Notes: generated by a model not told the origin, from the letters alone. A stretch of 64,000 bases of DNA from an uncultured Acidobacteriia bacterium (GCA_903851195.1 CAINNJ010000067.1:44186-108185), one strand, 5' to 3'. Positions 51,019-60,583 are shown, counted from the stretch's first letter. Translations and numbers: made by a program.

Positions 51019-53352
51019 ATGGGCGACTTTCGATTTGCCATCCGCATGCTCCGCAAAAGCCCGGCGTTCTTCGCGACGGCGGTCTTGTCGCTGTCTCTGG
51101 GAATCGGGGCCACCACCACGGTCTTCAGCGCCTTTCGCGCCGTTTTTCTGCGCCCGCTGCCCTATGCGAATCCGGAACGTCTGGTGGAGATCACCAAGCC
51201 ACGGCTCGAAGGCGGTTCGGTGTACCCGACCGCGGCCGACGTGGCGTTCTGGCGCGAGTTCGGGAAATCGTTCGAAAGCATCGGCACGTATGGCTTCTAC
51301 CGGCCGCGCACGATGACCGGGGGCAGCGAACCGGTGAATGGTATCGCCAGTATGGTGCATCGGGACCTGTTCCCGACCCTCGGCGCCAAACCCGCCCTGG
51401 GCCGCGTATTCACCGCCGCGGATTTCGACGATGCCAACCCGCGAGCCGTCCTGCTTTCTTACAAGATCTGGCAGGAGGAGTTTGCGGGCGATCCGGCGGC
51501 GGTGGGGCGCCGCGTGATGCTGGACAACGAGAGCTACCAGATCGCCGGCGTGATGCCGCGCGAGTTTCAGTTCCCGACCTCATTCTTCAATATGTGGATT
51601 CCCGACCGGGAAAGAATGGCGCCCGCGGACACGAAGGTGAGCGTGATCGCGCGTCTGAAGCCGGGTGTGACGCTGCAGGCCGCTCAGGCGGAGATCAATC
51701 GCATGACGCCGGCGCTGCTGCGGCAGTATCCGGAGGCGCGCCGCCGGATCCGCGTGGAACTGCTGCCTTTCGAGCGGCGCGATGCGAAGACGTATGCTGC
51801 CTTCGCAATGCTCTGCGGCGCGGTGGGCCTGCTGGTGCTGATTGCGTGCCTGAACGTGGCGAACCTGGTGATTGCGCGGAGCGTTGCGCGGGAGGTGGAA
51901 TTCGCGGTGCGCAGCGCACTGGGCGCTTCGCGAAAACGGCTGATGCGGCAGATCCTGGTGGAGAGCCTGGTGGTGGCGGCGGCAGGCGGCGCGGTCGGGT
52001 TGATGCTGGCGTGGACCGGCAATCAGACCCTGCTGGCGGCGCTGCCGGCACATTACCGCATCGGGAGGCTCGACGAAACCCGGCTGGATCTGGTGGTGCT
52101 GGGTTTCGCGCTCACCGTGACGCTGGGGACGGCGGTTCTGTTCGGTCTGGGGCCCGCGGTGGTTCTTTCGCGCTGCCGTCTGCGCGCCAGCCGGTTCCAA
52201 TGGCGAGGCGGCCTGGTGATCGCGGAGGTCGCGCTGTCGCTTACGCTGCTGATCGGGGCGGGGCTGCTGATCCGGAGTTTCGTCACGCTGGCGAGGGTGG
52301 ACCCCGGCTTCCGTGCGGACCACGTGCTTTCCGCCGTGGTTCCGGCCAGTACACAGCTTGCGAAAGACAAGCCGAAGCTGGTGCAAAGATTGACGGAGAT
52401 TCTGGAGCGGAGTCAGCAGTTACCCGGAGTTTCGGCCGCGGGGCTCGCGACCGCCATTCCCCTTGGACAGATCAATGTCAGCATCACCTTCGCGCTGCCG
52501 GAGCATCCGGGCGAGGAGTTTCCCATCGACTTCCGCGCCGTCAGCGCGGATTATTTCGCGGTGATGGGCGTCCCGCTGCGGCTGGGCCGGATGTTCACGG
52601 CGCGGGACGACGCGGCCGGACCGAAGGTCGCGATCGTGAATGAGGCCTTCGCGCGGAAGTATTTTCCGGGAAGGAATCCGGTGGGGCAGTTGCTGGCGGG
52701 AGCGCGCGAAGTCACCATCGTGGGCGTGGTGGCGGATATGCACCGTCGAGCCGCGACCGACACGCCGGAACCCGAACTTTACGATCCCTACCTGCAGTAT
52801 CTGGGACCCGCGCCCGGCGCGACGATCGTGCTGCGCACGCACGCCGATCCGGCCGGCCTTGCGACGGCTTTCCGCAATGCCGTGCATGCGCTTTATCCCG
52901 ATCAGCCGGTGACGGACGTGGCCACCATGCAATCGCGGGTTTCCGAGAGTATGGCGGAACCGCGGCTGTACACCGGCCTGCTCGGCACGTTCGCGTTCGT
53001 CGCGCTGCTGCTCACGGGCATCGGCGTGTACGGAGTGGTCTCGTATTCGGTGAACAGCCGCACGCGGGAGTTCGGCATCCGCATGGCGCTGGGCGCGCGG
53101 TCCGGCGACGTACTCCGGTTCGTGATGGAGCGGGGATTGCGCCTGGTGCTGCCCGGCGTCGCCATCGGCGTGGCAGGAGCGTGGACGCTGAGCCGCTTTC
53201 TGGAGAGTCTGTTGTTCGGCGTGGGAACCCGCGATCCGCTCGCGTTTGCGGCGGGCCCGGTGGTTCTGATTGTTGTGGCCGCGGCCGGCTGTTACGTGCC
53301 GGCCAGACGCGCTACGAAGGTGGATCCGCAGGTCGCGCTGCGAACGGAGTGA
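51019..53352 (+). CDS. ADOP-type ABC transporter permease (MacB/FtsX-like)
   Basis: 777 residues from the ATG at 51019 (MGDFRFAIRMLRKSP). Two MacB-type periplasmic core domains and two FtsX permease domains alternate: helix at about 20-45, core, helices at about 265-395, second core, then the C-terminal GVYGVVSYSVNSRTREFGIRMALGA domain. This is the acidobacterial duplicated orphan permease layout. No ATPase or PadR regulator is adjacent. Divergent from ftsY. Its stop abuts the convergent isomerase-like gene. Confidence 0.88.
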   Translation: MGDFRFAIRMLRKSPAFFATAVLSLSLGIGATTTVFSAFRAVFLRPLPYANPERLVEITKPRLEGGSVYPTAADVAFWREFGKSFESIGTYGFYRPRTMTGGSEPVNGIASMVHRDLFPTLGAKPALGRVFTAADFDDANPRAVLLSYKIWQEEFAGDPAAVGRRVMLDNESYQIAGVMPREFQFPTSFFNMWIPDRERMAPADTKVSVIARLKPGVTLQAAQAEINRMTPALLRQYPEARRRIRVELLPFERRDAKTYAAFAMLCGAVGLLVLIACLNVANLVIARSVAREVEFAVRSALGASRKRLMRQILVESLVVAAAGGAVGLMLAWTGNQTLLAALPAHYRIGRLDETRLDLVVLGFALTVTLGTAVLFGLGPAVVLSRCRLRASRFQWRGGLVIAEVALSLTLLIGAGLLIRSFVTLARVDPGFRADHVLSAVVPASTQLAKDKPKLVQRLTEILERSQQLPGVSAAGLATAIPLGQINVSITFALPEHPGEEFPIDFRAVSADYFAVMGVPLRLGRMFTARDDAAGPKVAIVNEAFARKYFPGRNPVGQLLAGAREVTIVGVVADMHRRAATDTPEPELYDPYLQYLGPAPGATIVLRTHADPAGLATAFRNAVHALYPDQPVTDVATMQSRVSESMAEPRLYTGLLGTFAFVALLLTGIGVYGVVSYSVNSRTREFGIRMALGARSGDVLRFVMERGLRLVLPGVAIGVAGAWTLSRFLESLLFGVGTRDPLAFAAGPVVLIVVAAAGCYVPARRATKVDPQVALRTE

Positions 53353-54255
53353 TCAGCCTTCCAGCGCCGCCTGGCTGTAGGCAAGGCACTTCCGCAGTTC
53401 CGCGACGTTATCGGCGCCGGCGGGCAGATTGTAGGTGCGCTCCAGCATGGCGACGAAGGTCAGCTTCTCTTTCTGCATCATCCGAAGGACTTCGCGGATG
53501 GGATTCGTGCCTTCTCCAAAGGGCACCGCCACCGCGCGCGGTTCGGCGGGCTTGCTGTCATGCGTGTGCAGGGTGGTGATGCGGCTGCCGATTTCCCGCA
53601 GGAAGGCGAGAGGGTCGGAACCCCATCCCCGCCAGCCATTGAGATCCGGATTGGCGCCGATACGGGGAGAAACCGCGAGGGCCTTGCGATAGCTGTCGCC
53701 CGACCCGATCGCGCCCTCGGCCGAGGCCATCGCCGTGGGATGCAGCCCGACGCGCATGTTGTGGCGCTCCGCCATGTCGGCGAGCAGGGGTACGGAGGCC
53801 AGAGTGGTGGCCGAGTTGACGGCCGGCGCGCCGAGGATGCGGGCGATGCGGAACACGCGGTCGAGTTCCGCTTCCGTGAACGTTGGGTTGACGGGAATGT
53901 TGAAGGCGCAGACGTCGATGCCCGCGTCATCGAAGCGGCGGCGGATCGCGCGGATTTCGTCGAGCGGAACGGTCAGCCGCCATTTCCTTATCGCCTCGCG
54001 CTGCTCCGGCGTTTGCCCGCGGCCCGGGCCTGCCGGAGCCGATGCAGGTTCGATGAAGACCGACTCCAGTTCGAGTTGTCCCATCGGTATCGCGGCCATC
54101 TGCCGCATCAGTTCGTCCAGCCCCATGCCCCGAAAACTATAAGAACAGAAGCCCAGCTGAACGCCCTTATAGACTGAATTCGCCCCGGCAAATGCGTTCG
54201 CGCCGGCTGCGGCGCCCAGTGCGAATCTGCTGAAATTCCGCCTCGATAATTCCAT
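53353..54255 (-). CDS. Tat-exported sugar phosphate isomerase/epimerase-like TIM barrel
   Basis: 300 residues. The N terminus is a twin-arginine signal (SRRNFSRFALGAAAGANAFAG). The barrel has LGFCSYSFRGMG, VGLHPTAMA, GANPDLNGW and TLHTHDSKPAE, with acidic/His residues at the usual metal positions. It is similar in type to the protein at 34.2 kb but not closely alike. It follows the DUF885 gene with one base between them. Substrate unknown. Confidence 0.8.
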   Translation of the reverse strand: MELSRRNFSRFALGAAAGANAFAGANSVYKGVQLGFCSYSFRGMGLDELMRQMAAIPMGQLELESVFIEPASAPAGPGRGQTPEQREAIRKWRLTVPLDEIRAIRRRFDDAGIDVCAFNIPVNPTFTEAELDRVFRIARILGAPAVNSATTLASVPLLADMAERHNMRVGLHPTAMASAEGAIGSGDSYRKALAVSPRIGANPDLNGWRGWGSDPLAFLREIGSRITTLHTHDSKPAEPRAVAVPFGEGTNPIREVLRMMQKEKLTFVAMLERTYNLPAGADNVAELRKCLAYSQAALEG

Positions 54256-54256
54256 C

Positions 54257-55990
54257 TCAGCTCCGTTCCTTCACGACGAATTCTTCCATAACGGCCTTGC
54301 GAAGCAGATCCGGCGGCAGCAGTCCCTGGCCGAGGATGAAATCGTGAAAGCGCTGCACGTTAAATTTCGGTCCCAGGGCTTTCTCGGCGTCCTGCCGGAG
54401 CGCGAGCAGCCGGGTGTAGCCGTCGAAATAGGAGACCGCCTGCCCGGGTGACCGGAAGGTGAACCGCTCCACCTCTTCAGTGGCGAAAGCCTTCGAGCAA
54501 ACCACATCGTTTTCGAGCACCTGCATCGCGCGTTCCGGGGTGATCTTTCCGGACTGCAGTTCGGGATCGAGGAAGGCGCGCGCGGCACGGAGCATCCGGA
54601 ACTGCAGCGAGATGAGTTTGCCCTCGTTCGGCATGTAGGGCAGCATGAACCACTCGGCGTAGAGTCCCCAGCCTTCCACGTTGGTGCTGTTGAAGGCAAA
54701 CACGGCGCGCGCCAGCGAGACGCCGTGTTCCACCATCGACGCAAATTGCAGTTCGTGGCCCGGGCGTGCCTCATGCGCGGTCAGAGTCCAGGCAGCCGCG
54801 GCGAAGGTGAAGTCGTCGTATTTGAGTTCCGCGCCGCCAGCGCCCCTGGTGTCGAGGGGCAGCACGAATTTGCCGCGTTCCCCGTGGTTGTTCAGCAGCG
54901 GCGGTGGCTGCATATGCGGAGCCGGTTGGGCTGCGGTCTCGGCAGCGGAGGCGATGGAGATGATGGCGGCACGCTCCGGCAGGGTTACCAGATGGTGTTC
55001 GCGGATGGCGGCCTCGAGCAACTTGAGCGTCGCTTCGTATTTCGGGAGAATCTCTTTGCCGCTGAACTGCTCTTTCTTGAGTTCGCGAATCACGTCGCGG
55101 TAGTCGGAGGAAGGCAGACCGCGCTCTTTCGCGACCGACACCGCGATCTGCTGCATTTGTTGCTGGTACTCGGTGAAAGCAGCGTGGGCGAGGCGCGTGA
55201 GTTCGTCCGGCGTGTAATCCACCCCGTAGTTTTCCAGGGCGGCGAGGTAGGTGGCGGGCGGCAGGCGGAAATCGCCGCGCGCCTTCGGCAATACTTCGCG
55301 GCGCACGAACGCATCGTACTCGGTCAGCTGTTCACGGAGTTTGGTGAGCGCTTCGCCGTAACCCTGCAGCTTGTACTTTTCGAGGAGGAGGCCGATTCCG
55401 TTGACGTAGGTGGATGTGTTCTGCAGATTTTTCTCCACCTCTTCCTTTGAAGGACCGAGGAGGCCGGGGGTGCGGAGTTTCTCGCGGAATCGCGCTTCGG
55501 CCTGCTGCGTCAGCGGCGTGAAGCCCTGTTCCATGCCGGTGTACTTCCGGAGGCGCACCAGAGCCGCCGGACGGCGCTCCGGTTTCACCTGGTCGTCCAG
55601 CAGACTCTTCTCGCCGAAAAAGATCAGCCCCGCGATGTCGGCGTAGGGCAGAAAGGTTTTTTCGTTCGCATCGAGCTGCCGGATCTGCCGGTCGGCCGCG
55701 CCGACCAGGATTTGAAGATCCTGCTTTACCAGGCGATCTGTTTCCGTGCCCAGGCGCGCCTTCAACAGGTCCCGAACCCGGATCATTTCGGCTCGAACTT
55801 TTTGCGCGCGGTCGGCCGGAAAGTCGCTGATCTGATCGTCGAGGCCGGGAACTCCCTGCGCGGAGGCGCCTTCCGGCCCGAACTTCGCCTGCAGACGGAT
55901 CAGCAACTGCGCATTTTCGTTGCTCCGCGTGACCCAGGCCGGTTCCTGCGCGAGAGCGGCCACGGCAGTTAAGATGAGTAAAAACTTCAC
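54257..55990 (-). CDS. Secreted DUF885-family protein, probable metallopeptidase
   Basis: 577 residues with a short signal peptide (MKFLLILTAVAALAQ). The motif HEARPGHELQF, at about two thirds of the length, matches the HExxPGH zinc site of DUF885 proteins, which are thought to be peptidases. NVEGWGLYAEWFM, further on, supplies the usual third ligand region. Co-transcribed with the isomerase-like gene. Target unknown. Confidence 0.85.
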   Translation of the reverse strand: MKFLLILTAVAALAQEPAWVTRSNENAQLLIRLQAKFGPEGASAQGVPGLDDQISDFPADRAQKVRAEMIRVRDLLKARLGTETDRLVKQDLQILVGAADRQIRQLDANEKTFLPYADIAGLIFFGEKSLLDDQVKPERRPAALVRLRKYTGMEQGFTPLTQQAEARFREKLRTPGLLGPSKEEVEKNLQNTSTYVNGIGLLLEKYKLQGYGEALTKLREQLTEYDAFVRREVLPKARGDFRLPPATYLAALENYGVDYTPDELTRLAHAAFTEYQQQMQQIAVSVAKERGLPSSDYRDVIRELKKEQFSGKEILPKYEATLKLLEAAIREHHLVTLPERAAIISIASAAETAAQPAPHMQPPPLLNNHGERGKFVLPLDTRGAGGAELKYDDFTFAAAAWTLTAHEARPGHELQFASMVEHGVSLARAVFAFNSTNVEGWGLYAEWFMLPYMPNEGKLISLQFRMLRAARAFLDPELQSGKITPERAMQVLENDVVCSKAFATEEVERFTFRSPGQAVSYFDGYTRLLALRQDAEKALGPKFNVQRFHDFILGQGLLPPDLLRKAVMEEFVVKERS

Positions 55991-56083
55991 GTCCTCACCA
56001 TACCTTGCGGCGGACGGCGATGGCTACCTGCGGACGCGGTCAGGGCGGGTCCACGGTGTAGGCGCGGCATTGTGTCGATATCG

Positions 56084-56089
56084 TATACT
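56084..56089 (+). promoter_or_regulatory. Possible -10 box for tRNA-Gly
   Basis: TATACT lies about 18 bases before the tRNA 5' end, a normal spacing for a stable RNA promoter. No convincing -35 box is visible. Confidence 0.35.
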
Positions 56090-56107
56090 GGGGTTTGTTC
56101 ACCTCTG

Positions 56108-56183
56108 AGCGGGAGTAATTCAGCGGTAGAATGTCAGCTTCCCAAGCTGAACGTCGCCGGTTCGATCCCGGTCTCCCGCTCCA
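56108..56183 (+). tRNA. tRNA-Gly(CCC)
   Basis: Acceptor stem GCGGGAG pairs with CTCCCGC, the anticodon loop is TTCCCAA with anticodon CCC, the T loop reads GGTTCGATCCC, and CCA is encoded at 56181-56183. Total length 76 with CCA. The gap after it to 56333 shows no gene. Confidence 0.95.
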
Positions 56184-56333
56184 AGTTTTTGCCGGCCTTG
56201 CATAATGAAAGGTAATTTTTCCTGACCTGTTATGACGGCGGGTCGGGATCCATTCAGGTGCCTTCGGCGGCGAACAACGGTGCGTTGACGCAATCGTCAT
56301 GAGCGTTACAGACGGCCGGTTCACCAACCTGCT

Positions 56334-57104
56334 TTAACGGCCCAGCGTATCGAGCAAGAGCCGCGCCGTCTCTTCACCCGAAAAATTCTGCTGCCCGGTG
56401 ATGAGGTTGCCGTCGCGGATCGCGAATCCACGCCACAATCCGGCCTGGACGTAGTTGGCGCCGATATTCTTCATCTCGTCTTCGATTCGCCACGGCATGA
56501 CATGCTTATCTCTCGACAGCAGGTTCATCGACCACACGGCGTTATCGGCGAAATCTTCTTCAACGTTGGCGAAACCGGTGACAGTCTTGCCCTTCGCGAG
56601 ATAGTCGCCGTTCGGGAGCCGGGCGTATTTCAGAATCGCCACTCCGTGACAGAGCGCGCAGACGATTTTGCCTTTCTCATAGAATTCGACGAATTTCCGT
56701 TGTAAATCAACAGCTTTGTCGAATGTGAACATCGGCGCCTGACCGCCGGCCACGATGATGGCGTCGAAATTATCCACGTCGATCTCCGAAGCGCTTTTCG
56801 TGCCGGCGATGAGCGCGGCGAGTTTCGGCGTGGAGAGAAAACCCATGCTGATGAGGTCGCTGGCGGAGTATCCGGAGGCGTCGCGCGGATCGGACATGGC
56901 GTCCGCCTCGCAATTGCCGCCTTCGGGGCTGAATACTTCGACCTCATAACCGGCTTCTGTCAGAACGTAATACGGATGGGTAAGTTCGCTCCACCAAAAT
57001 CCGACGGGCCACTGTGTAGTGGTGGAGATGGCGGGGTTGGCGATCACGATCGCGACCCGGCGAGGATGCGATTTGCCGACGACGTTTGGATCTTTCAGAC
57101 TCAT
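56334..57104 (-). CDS. DJ-1/PfpI-family protein (Hsp31-like)
   Basis: 256 residues from the ATG at 57104, which has GGAAG upstream. The nucleophile elbow VCALCHGVAIL places the conserved Cys, and AIIVAGGQAPMF the preceding loop. The HPYYVLTEAGYEVEVFSPEGG N-terminal half is typical of type 1 glutamine-amidotransferase-like Hsp31/glyoxalase III proteins. A role in handling reactive aldehydes or glycation damage is likely but unproven. Divergent from an HxlR regulator. Confidence 0.87.
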   Translation of the reverse strand: MSLKDPNVVGKSHPRRVAIVIANPAISTTTQWPVGFWWSELTHPYYVLTEAGYEVEVFSPEGGNCEADAMSDPRDASGYSASDLISMGFLSTPKLAALIAGTKSASEIDVDNFDAIIVAGGQAPMFTFDKAVDLQRKFVEFYEKGKIVCALCHGVAILKYARLPNGDYLAKGKTVTGFANVEEDFADNAVWSMNLLSRDKHVMPWRIEDEMKNIGANYVQAGLWRGFAIRDGNLITGQQNFSGEETARLLLDTLGR

Positions 57105-57195
57105 GGTTTCTTCCGATGCTCCCGGGCAAATTCTAACAACAGGGTAAAAACGAGCGCTACGCACCATCGGGTACAGTAGTTACCGGAAGGTGCGT

Positions 57196-57618
57196 ATGGC
57201 AAAGATCGTCAACATTCGCGATCGGGCGCTGCAGTCGCAGGATGCGATCGATCTTCTTTCGAACAAATGGCGCATCACCGTCATTCACATCCTGCGCGAG
57301 GGACCTTTGCGAACAAACGAAATCCAGTCGGCCATGGCCGAAGTCTCGCCGAAGGTCCTGACGCAGACACTTCGCGGGATGGAACGGGATGGTCTGATCG
57401 ATCGGGATATTTTCAACGTCGTGCCGCCCCGGGTTGAATACCGGCTGACGCCGATGGGGAAAAGCCTGATCAGGCCGCTCGAAGAGCTTTGTCACTGGGC
57501 GAAAGGTCACATCGGGCAGCGGGACGCCGCTCGCGACCGATTCGACGCGGCGTCCCGGAATCCGGCATCGAAAAAGTCGCAGCCCTCCGCCGGAAAAGAT
57601 CGCGCGGCTTCACGCTGA
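57196..57618 (+). CDS. HxlR-family transcriptional regulator
   Basis: 140 residues from the ATG at 57196, with GGAAGG just upstream. The winged helix is clear: LSNKWRITVIHILREGPLRTNEIQSAM, VSPKVLTQTLRGMERDGLI and a wing VEYRLTPMGKSL. A single Cys in EELCHWAK could sense electrophiles, as in related MarR/DUF24 regulators. The divergent layout suggests it controls the DJ-1 gene. GGTA and TACC flank a seven-base centre at 57171-57185 as a weak candidate operator. Confidence 0.87.
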   Translation: MAKIVNIRDRALQSQDAIDLLSNKWRITVIHILREGPLRTNEIQSAMAEVSPKVLTQTLRGMERDGLIDRDIFNVVPPRVEYRLTPMGKSLIRPLEELCHWAKGHIGQRDAARDRFDAASRNPASKKSQPSAGKDRAASR

Positions 57619-57733
57619 ATCGCGCCGTCTGAAGCTGAATCCGGACCAGCCGCCAGACACCAGGGTAAGTTATCTAGCCTGCGGTCCGAAAATTTTCCGG
57701 TATGGCATTTCCTGCCGCGGAAGGCTGCCGACC

Positions 57734-57960
57734 TACTGGTTACAGGAACTCGCTCCCAAAATCCGCGAAATGTTGTTCTCCGCGATGACGGGGTTCGGAA
57801 TACCCAAAGTACTTCTTAGCCGACGACGATTTCGATTTCACCGATGTCGGGCAGGTGGCGTGGGCATTCGCGAGCCGCGCGCACTCCGCTGGCAGCCGAC
57901 CTCGAACATGGCTGGACGGCGAGAGTGCGGGAACGGGTTTTGCAAAACCGGAGGAACTTC
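57734..57960 (+). pseudogene. Decayed fragment of a UbiD-like decarboxylase
   Basis: In one frame from 57734 the translation reads YWLQELAPKIREMLFSAM and then TGFGIPK; after one extra base near 57806 the next frame reads YFLADDDFDFTDVGQVAWAF and then ASRAHS. Together these match the C-terminal stretch of UbiD family decarboxylases (KIRE.LF...G.GIPK..LV.DDID.T...QV.WAFATR.HP). No start, no upstream domain and a frameshift are visible, so it is a relic. The rest of the 57619-58003 gap shows nothing else. Confidence 0.5.
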
Positions 57961-58003
57961 GGCCATCCGCAGGTGAACGGGCTTGTTAACATAGCCTGCA
58001 GCC

Positions 58004-58783
58004 ATGCCCTTGTCCCGCACATTCGCCGCACTTGTGATCGCCACCGTTTCCGTGGTCGCGCAGCCCCCCGCGCCGGGTCGCGGCCTTGCCGCCGGGCACA
58101 TTCACCTCAATTCGGCCGATCCCGATGCAGCCATCGCTTTCTGGAAGGACGTCATCGGAACCGCCACTTACACCAACCAGTCGATGACCGGCGTCAGCAC
58201 GCTGGGCGTCACGTTCCTTTTCAACCGTCAGGCGCCTTCCGGGCCCAGCGCCGGCTCGGCGATCGATCACGTCGCGCTCAAGGTTCCGGATCTGCAGCCC
58301 TTTTCCGAAAGACTCGCGAAAACCGGGTTCAAATCTTTTCACCCGCAGTCCGATGATTACCGCCTCATGATCGACGGACCGGACGGGGTAAGGATCGAAC
58401 TGACCGAGGACAATACTATGTATGCGCCGCTGGAATTCAGCCATATACACCTTTATTCGACGAATCCGGCGGAAATGCAGGCGTGGTACGTAAAGAATTT
58501 GGGCGGCAGGCAGGGAAATGCGGAGAATCCCGATACGGTTCAGCTTCCCGGCGCACAGCTGATCATCACGAAGGCTGAATCGGCGGTTCCCAGCATTCAG
58601 CGCGCCATCGATCATCTCAGCTTTGAAGTGAAGGACCTGGCGGCTTTTTGCGGCGCATTATCCGCAAATGGCGTAAAAATCGACGTTGCGCCGCATGCAT
58701 CACCCGAATTGAATGCCACGACCGCGCTTTTCACCGACCCGTGGGGAACGCGGATCGAACTAATGGAAAAAGCGGCGCACTGA
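58004..58783 (+). CDS. Exported VOC-superfamily (glyoxalase-like) protein
   Basis: 259 residues. A signal peptide (TFAALVIATVSVVAQ) precedes two beta-alpha-beta-beta-beta modules of the vicinal oxygen chelate fold: GHIHLNSADPDAAIAFWKDVIG...DGPDGVRIELTED and SHIHLYSTNPAEMQAWYVKNLG...DPWGTRIELMEK. His and Glu residues at the expected metal positions are present in both. Substrate unknown; export is unusual for this fold but common in Acidobacteria. No good ribosome-binding site is seen. Confidence 0.8.
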   Translation: MPLSRTFAALVIATVSVVAQPPAPGRGLAAGHIHLNSADPDAAIAFWKDVIGTATYTNQSMTGVSTLGVTFLFNRQAPSGPSAGSAIDHVALKVPDLQPFSERLAKTGFKSFHPQSDDYRLMIDGPDGVRIELTEDNTMYAPLEFSHIHLYSTNPAEMQAWYVKNLGGRQGNAENPDTVQLPGAQLIITKAESAVPSIQRAIDHLSFEVKDLAAFCGALSANGVKIDVAPHASPELNATTALFTDPWGTRIELMEKAAH

Positions 58784-58972
58784 TGAAGTCCCGGATCAAC
58801 TGAGCTGTTCCGTGCTGGCCGGAATTCATCGGTGGTGAAGCCCCAGGAATGCGCTCCGGGGCGGCACGTTGCGCGTCCGCATGCGGATAGCGCATTGAAT
58901 GTCTCCGAGGCCACAGACTAACGCATTTTCCGCCCGACTTCTTCGCCGCAGGCCGATATGCTCAAAGAGTAA

Positions 58973-60577
58973 ATGAGCGGAATCGGAACCGTCGACCTGG
59001 TTTTTCTCCCCCTGCTTCTCTTCGTCGTCGTGTTCGGACTGATCGCGCGCAGAATCGGCACGCCTTACCCGATTGTCATGGTGATTGGCGGGCTGTTACT
59101 CAGCTTTATACCCGGGCTTCCGCGGTTCACGCTCGATCCGGATCTGATCTTCCTTGTCGTTCTTCCACCCTTGCTTTACTCCTCCGCCTGGACAACCTCC
59201 TGGCGCGACTTTCACTACAACTTGGTCAGCATCCTGCTGCTCGCTTTTGGTCTGGTTGGTTTCACCGTTGCCGGCATCGCGATGGCCGCGCCGCATCTGC
59301 TGTCCGGTTTCGACTGGCGGCTTGGTCTGGTATTAGGCGCCGTGGTAGCTCCCACCGATGCGATCGCCGCAACGTCCATCGCCAGACGGGTAGGCCTTCC
59401 CGGCCGAATCGTCGACGTGCTGGAAGGCGAAAGCCTGATCAACGACGCAACGGGCCTGCTGGCTCTTGAATTCGCAACCGGACTGATTGTGGATCATCAT
59501 GTTCCCACGGTGTCGGACGGGCTGATTAAACTCCTCTGGCTCGTCGCGGGCGGTCTGGGAGTGGGTCTGATTGTGGCCTGGCTGGTGGACAAAGCCGAGC
59601 GCCACTTCGACGACGGACCGATCGAAATCACGCTCAGCATTCTGATTCCTTACGCCGCCTATCTTGCAGCCGATTCGGCGGGCGCCTCCGGCGTGCTGAG
59701 CGTGGTCGCCTGCGGCCTGCTTCTTTCGCGGCGAAGCGCCCATCTCTTCTCGCCTCCCGTGCGGCTGCAAATCTGGTCCGTCTGGCAGGCACTCACCTTT
59801 GTGCTGAACGGGCTCGTCTTCGTTCTGATCGGACTGCAACTTCCGTCCATACGGGCGGCGATCCAGGGGTACGGACGCCTGACGCTGCTGATCGATGGCG
59901 CCATCCTGAGCGCGCTGTTGATTGTGCTGCGTCTGGCCTGGGTATTTCCCGGGGCGCGGCTTGGCCATTTTCTGCGGACCCGCGTGGGCCACCAGCACCG
60001 GAAGACACCGGAAGGGCGCGAAGTCTTTGTCATCGGCTGGACGGGCATGCGCGGCGTGGTCTCGCTGGCGGCTGCACTGGCGTTGCCCGCGACACTTGCG
60101 GGCGGCGAACCGTTCCCGCAGCGAAACCCGATAGTGTTTCTGACCTTCAGTGTGATTCTGGTGACGCTGGTATTACAGGGGCTGACGCTGCCTTCCCTGA
60201 TTCGCGCCATGGATCTGGCTCGCCCCGCCGGGCCGAACTGCGAGGAGCAGGAGGCGCGCCGCTTACTGGCGGAATCCGCGATTGCCCACCTAAACGGGGC
60301 GCGAGACCGCGATACCAAAGAAGCCGCTGCCTTGTATGACCATCTGCGCGAACATTATCGCCATCGTCTGGCCAGTCTGCAGCCCGACGACGGCAACCGG
60401 GCCGATGCCGCCTGGAACGATCGTTATCTGGAACTATCCCTGGAAGCGCTGCGGGCGGAGCGGGAAACCGTGATTCGCTTGCGTAACGAAAGCCGCATCA
60501 ACGATGAAGTGATGCGGCGCCTGGAACGCGAACTGGACCTGACTGAATCCCGCCTCGCGGGCGACCAGGAGGAGTGA
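58973..60577 (+). CDS. CPA1-family Na+/H+ antiporter
   Basis: 534 residues. About twelve membrane helices with the CPA1 motifs VAPTDAIAATSIARRVGLP, LEGESLINDATGLLALEFA and GWTGMRGVVSLAAALALP. The acidic pair in LINDATG and PTDA is intact. A cytoplasmic tail of about 110 charged residues follows (from about residue 425). It exchanges Na+ (or K+) for H+ at the inner membrane. It stands alone on the plus strand; the 189 bases before it hold only AAAGAG near the start. Confidence 0.9.
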   Translation: MSGIGTVDLVFLPLLLFVVVFGLIARRIGTPYPIVMVIGGLLLSFIPGLPRFTLDPDLIFLVVLPPLLYSSAWTTSWRDFHYNLVSILLLAFGLVGFTVAGIAMAAPHLLSGFDWRLGLVLGAVVAPTDAIAATSIARRVGLPGRIVDVLEGESLINDATGLLALEFATGLIVDHHVPTVSDGLIKLLWLVAGGLGVGLIVAWLVDKAERHFDDGPIEITLSILIPYAAYLAADSAGASGVLSVVACGLLLSRRSAHLFSPPVRLQIWSVWQALTFVLNGLVFVLIGLQLPSIRAAIQGYGRLTLLIDGAILSALLIVLRLAWVFPGARLGHFLRTRVGHQHRKTPEGREVFVIGWTGMRGVVSLAAALALPATLAGGEPFPQRNPIVFLTFSVILVTLVLQGLTLPSLIRAMDLARPAGPNCEEQEARRLLAESAIAHLNGARDRDTKEAAALYDHLREHYRHRLASLQPDDGNRADAAWNDRYLELSLEALRAERETVIRLRNESRINDEVMRRLERELDLTESRLAGDQEE

Positions 60578-60583
60578 AGGCCC

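Noticed and set aside
50943..51119. Longer N terminus for FtsY.
   Set aside because: It lies antisense to the permease gene and lacks the acidic A-domain composition expected of longer FtsY proteins.
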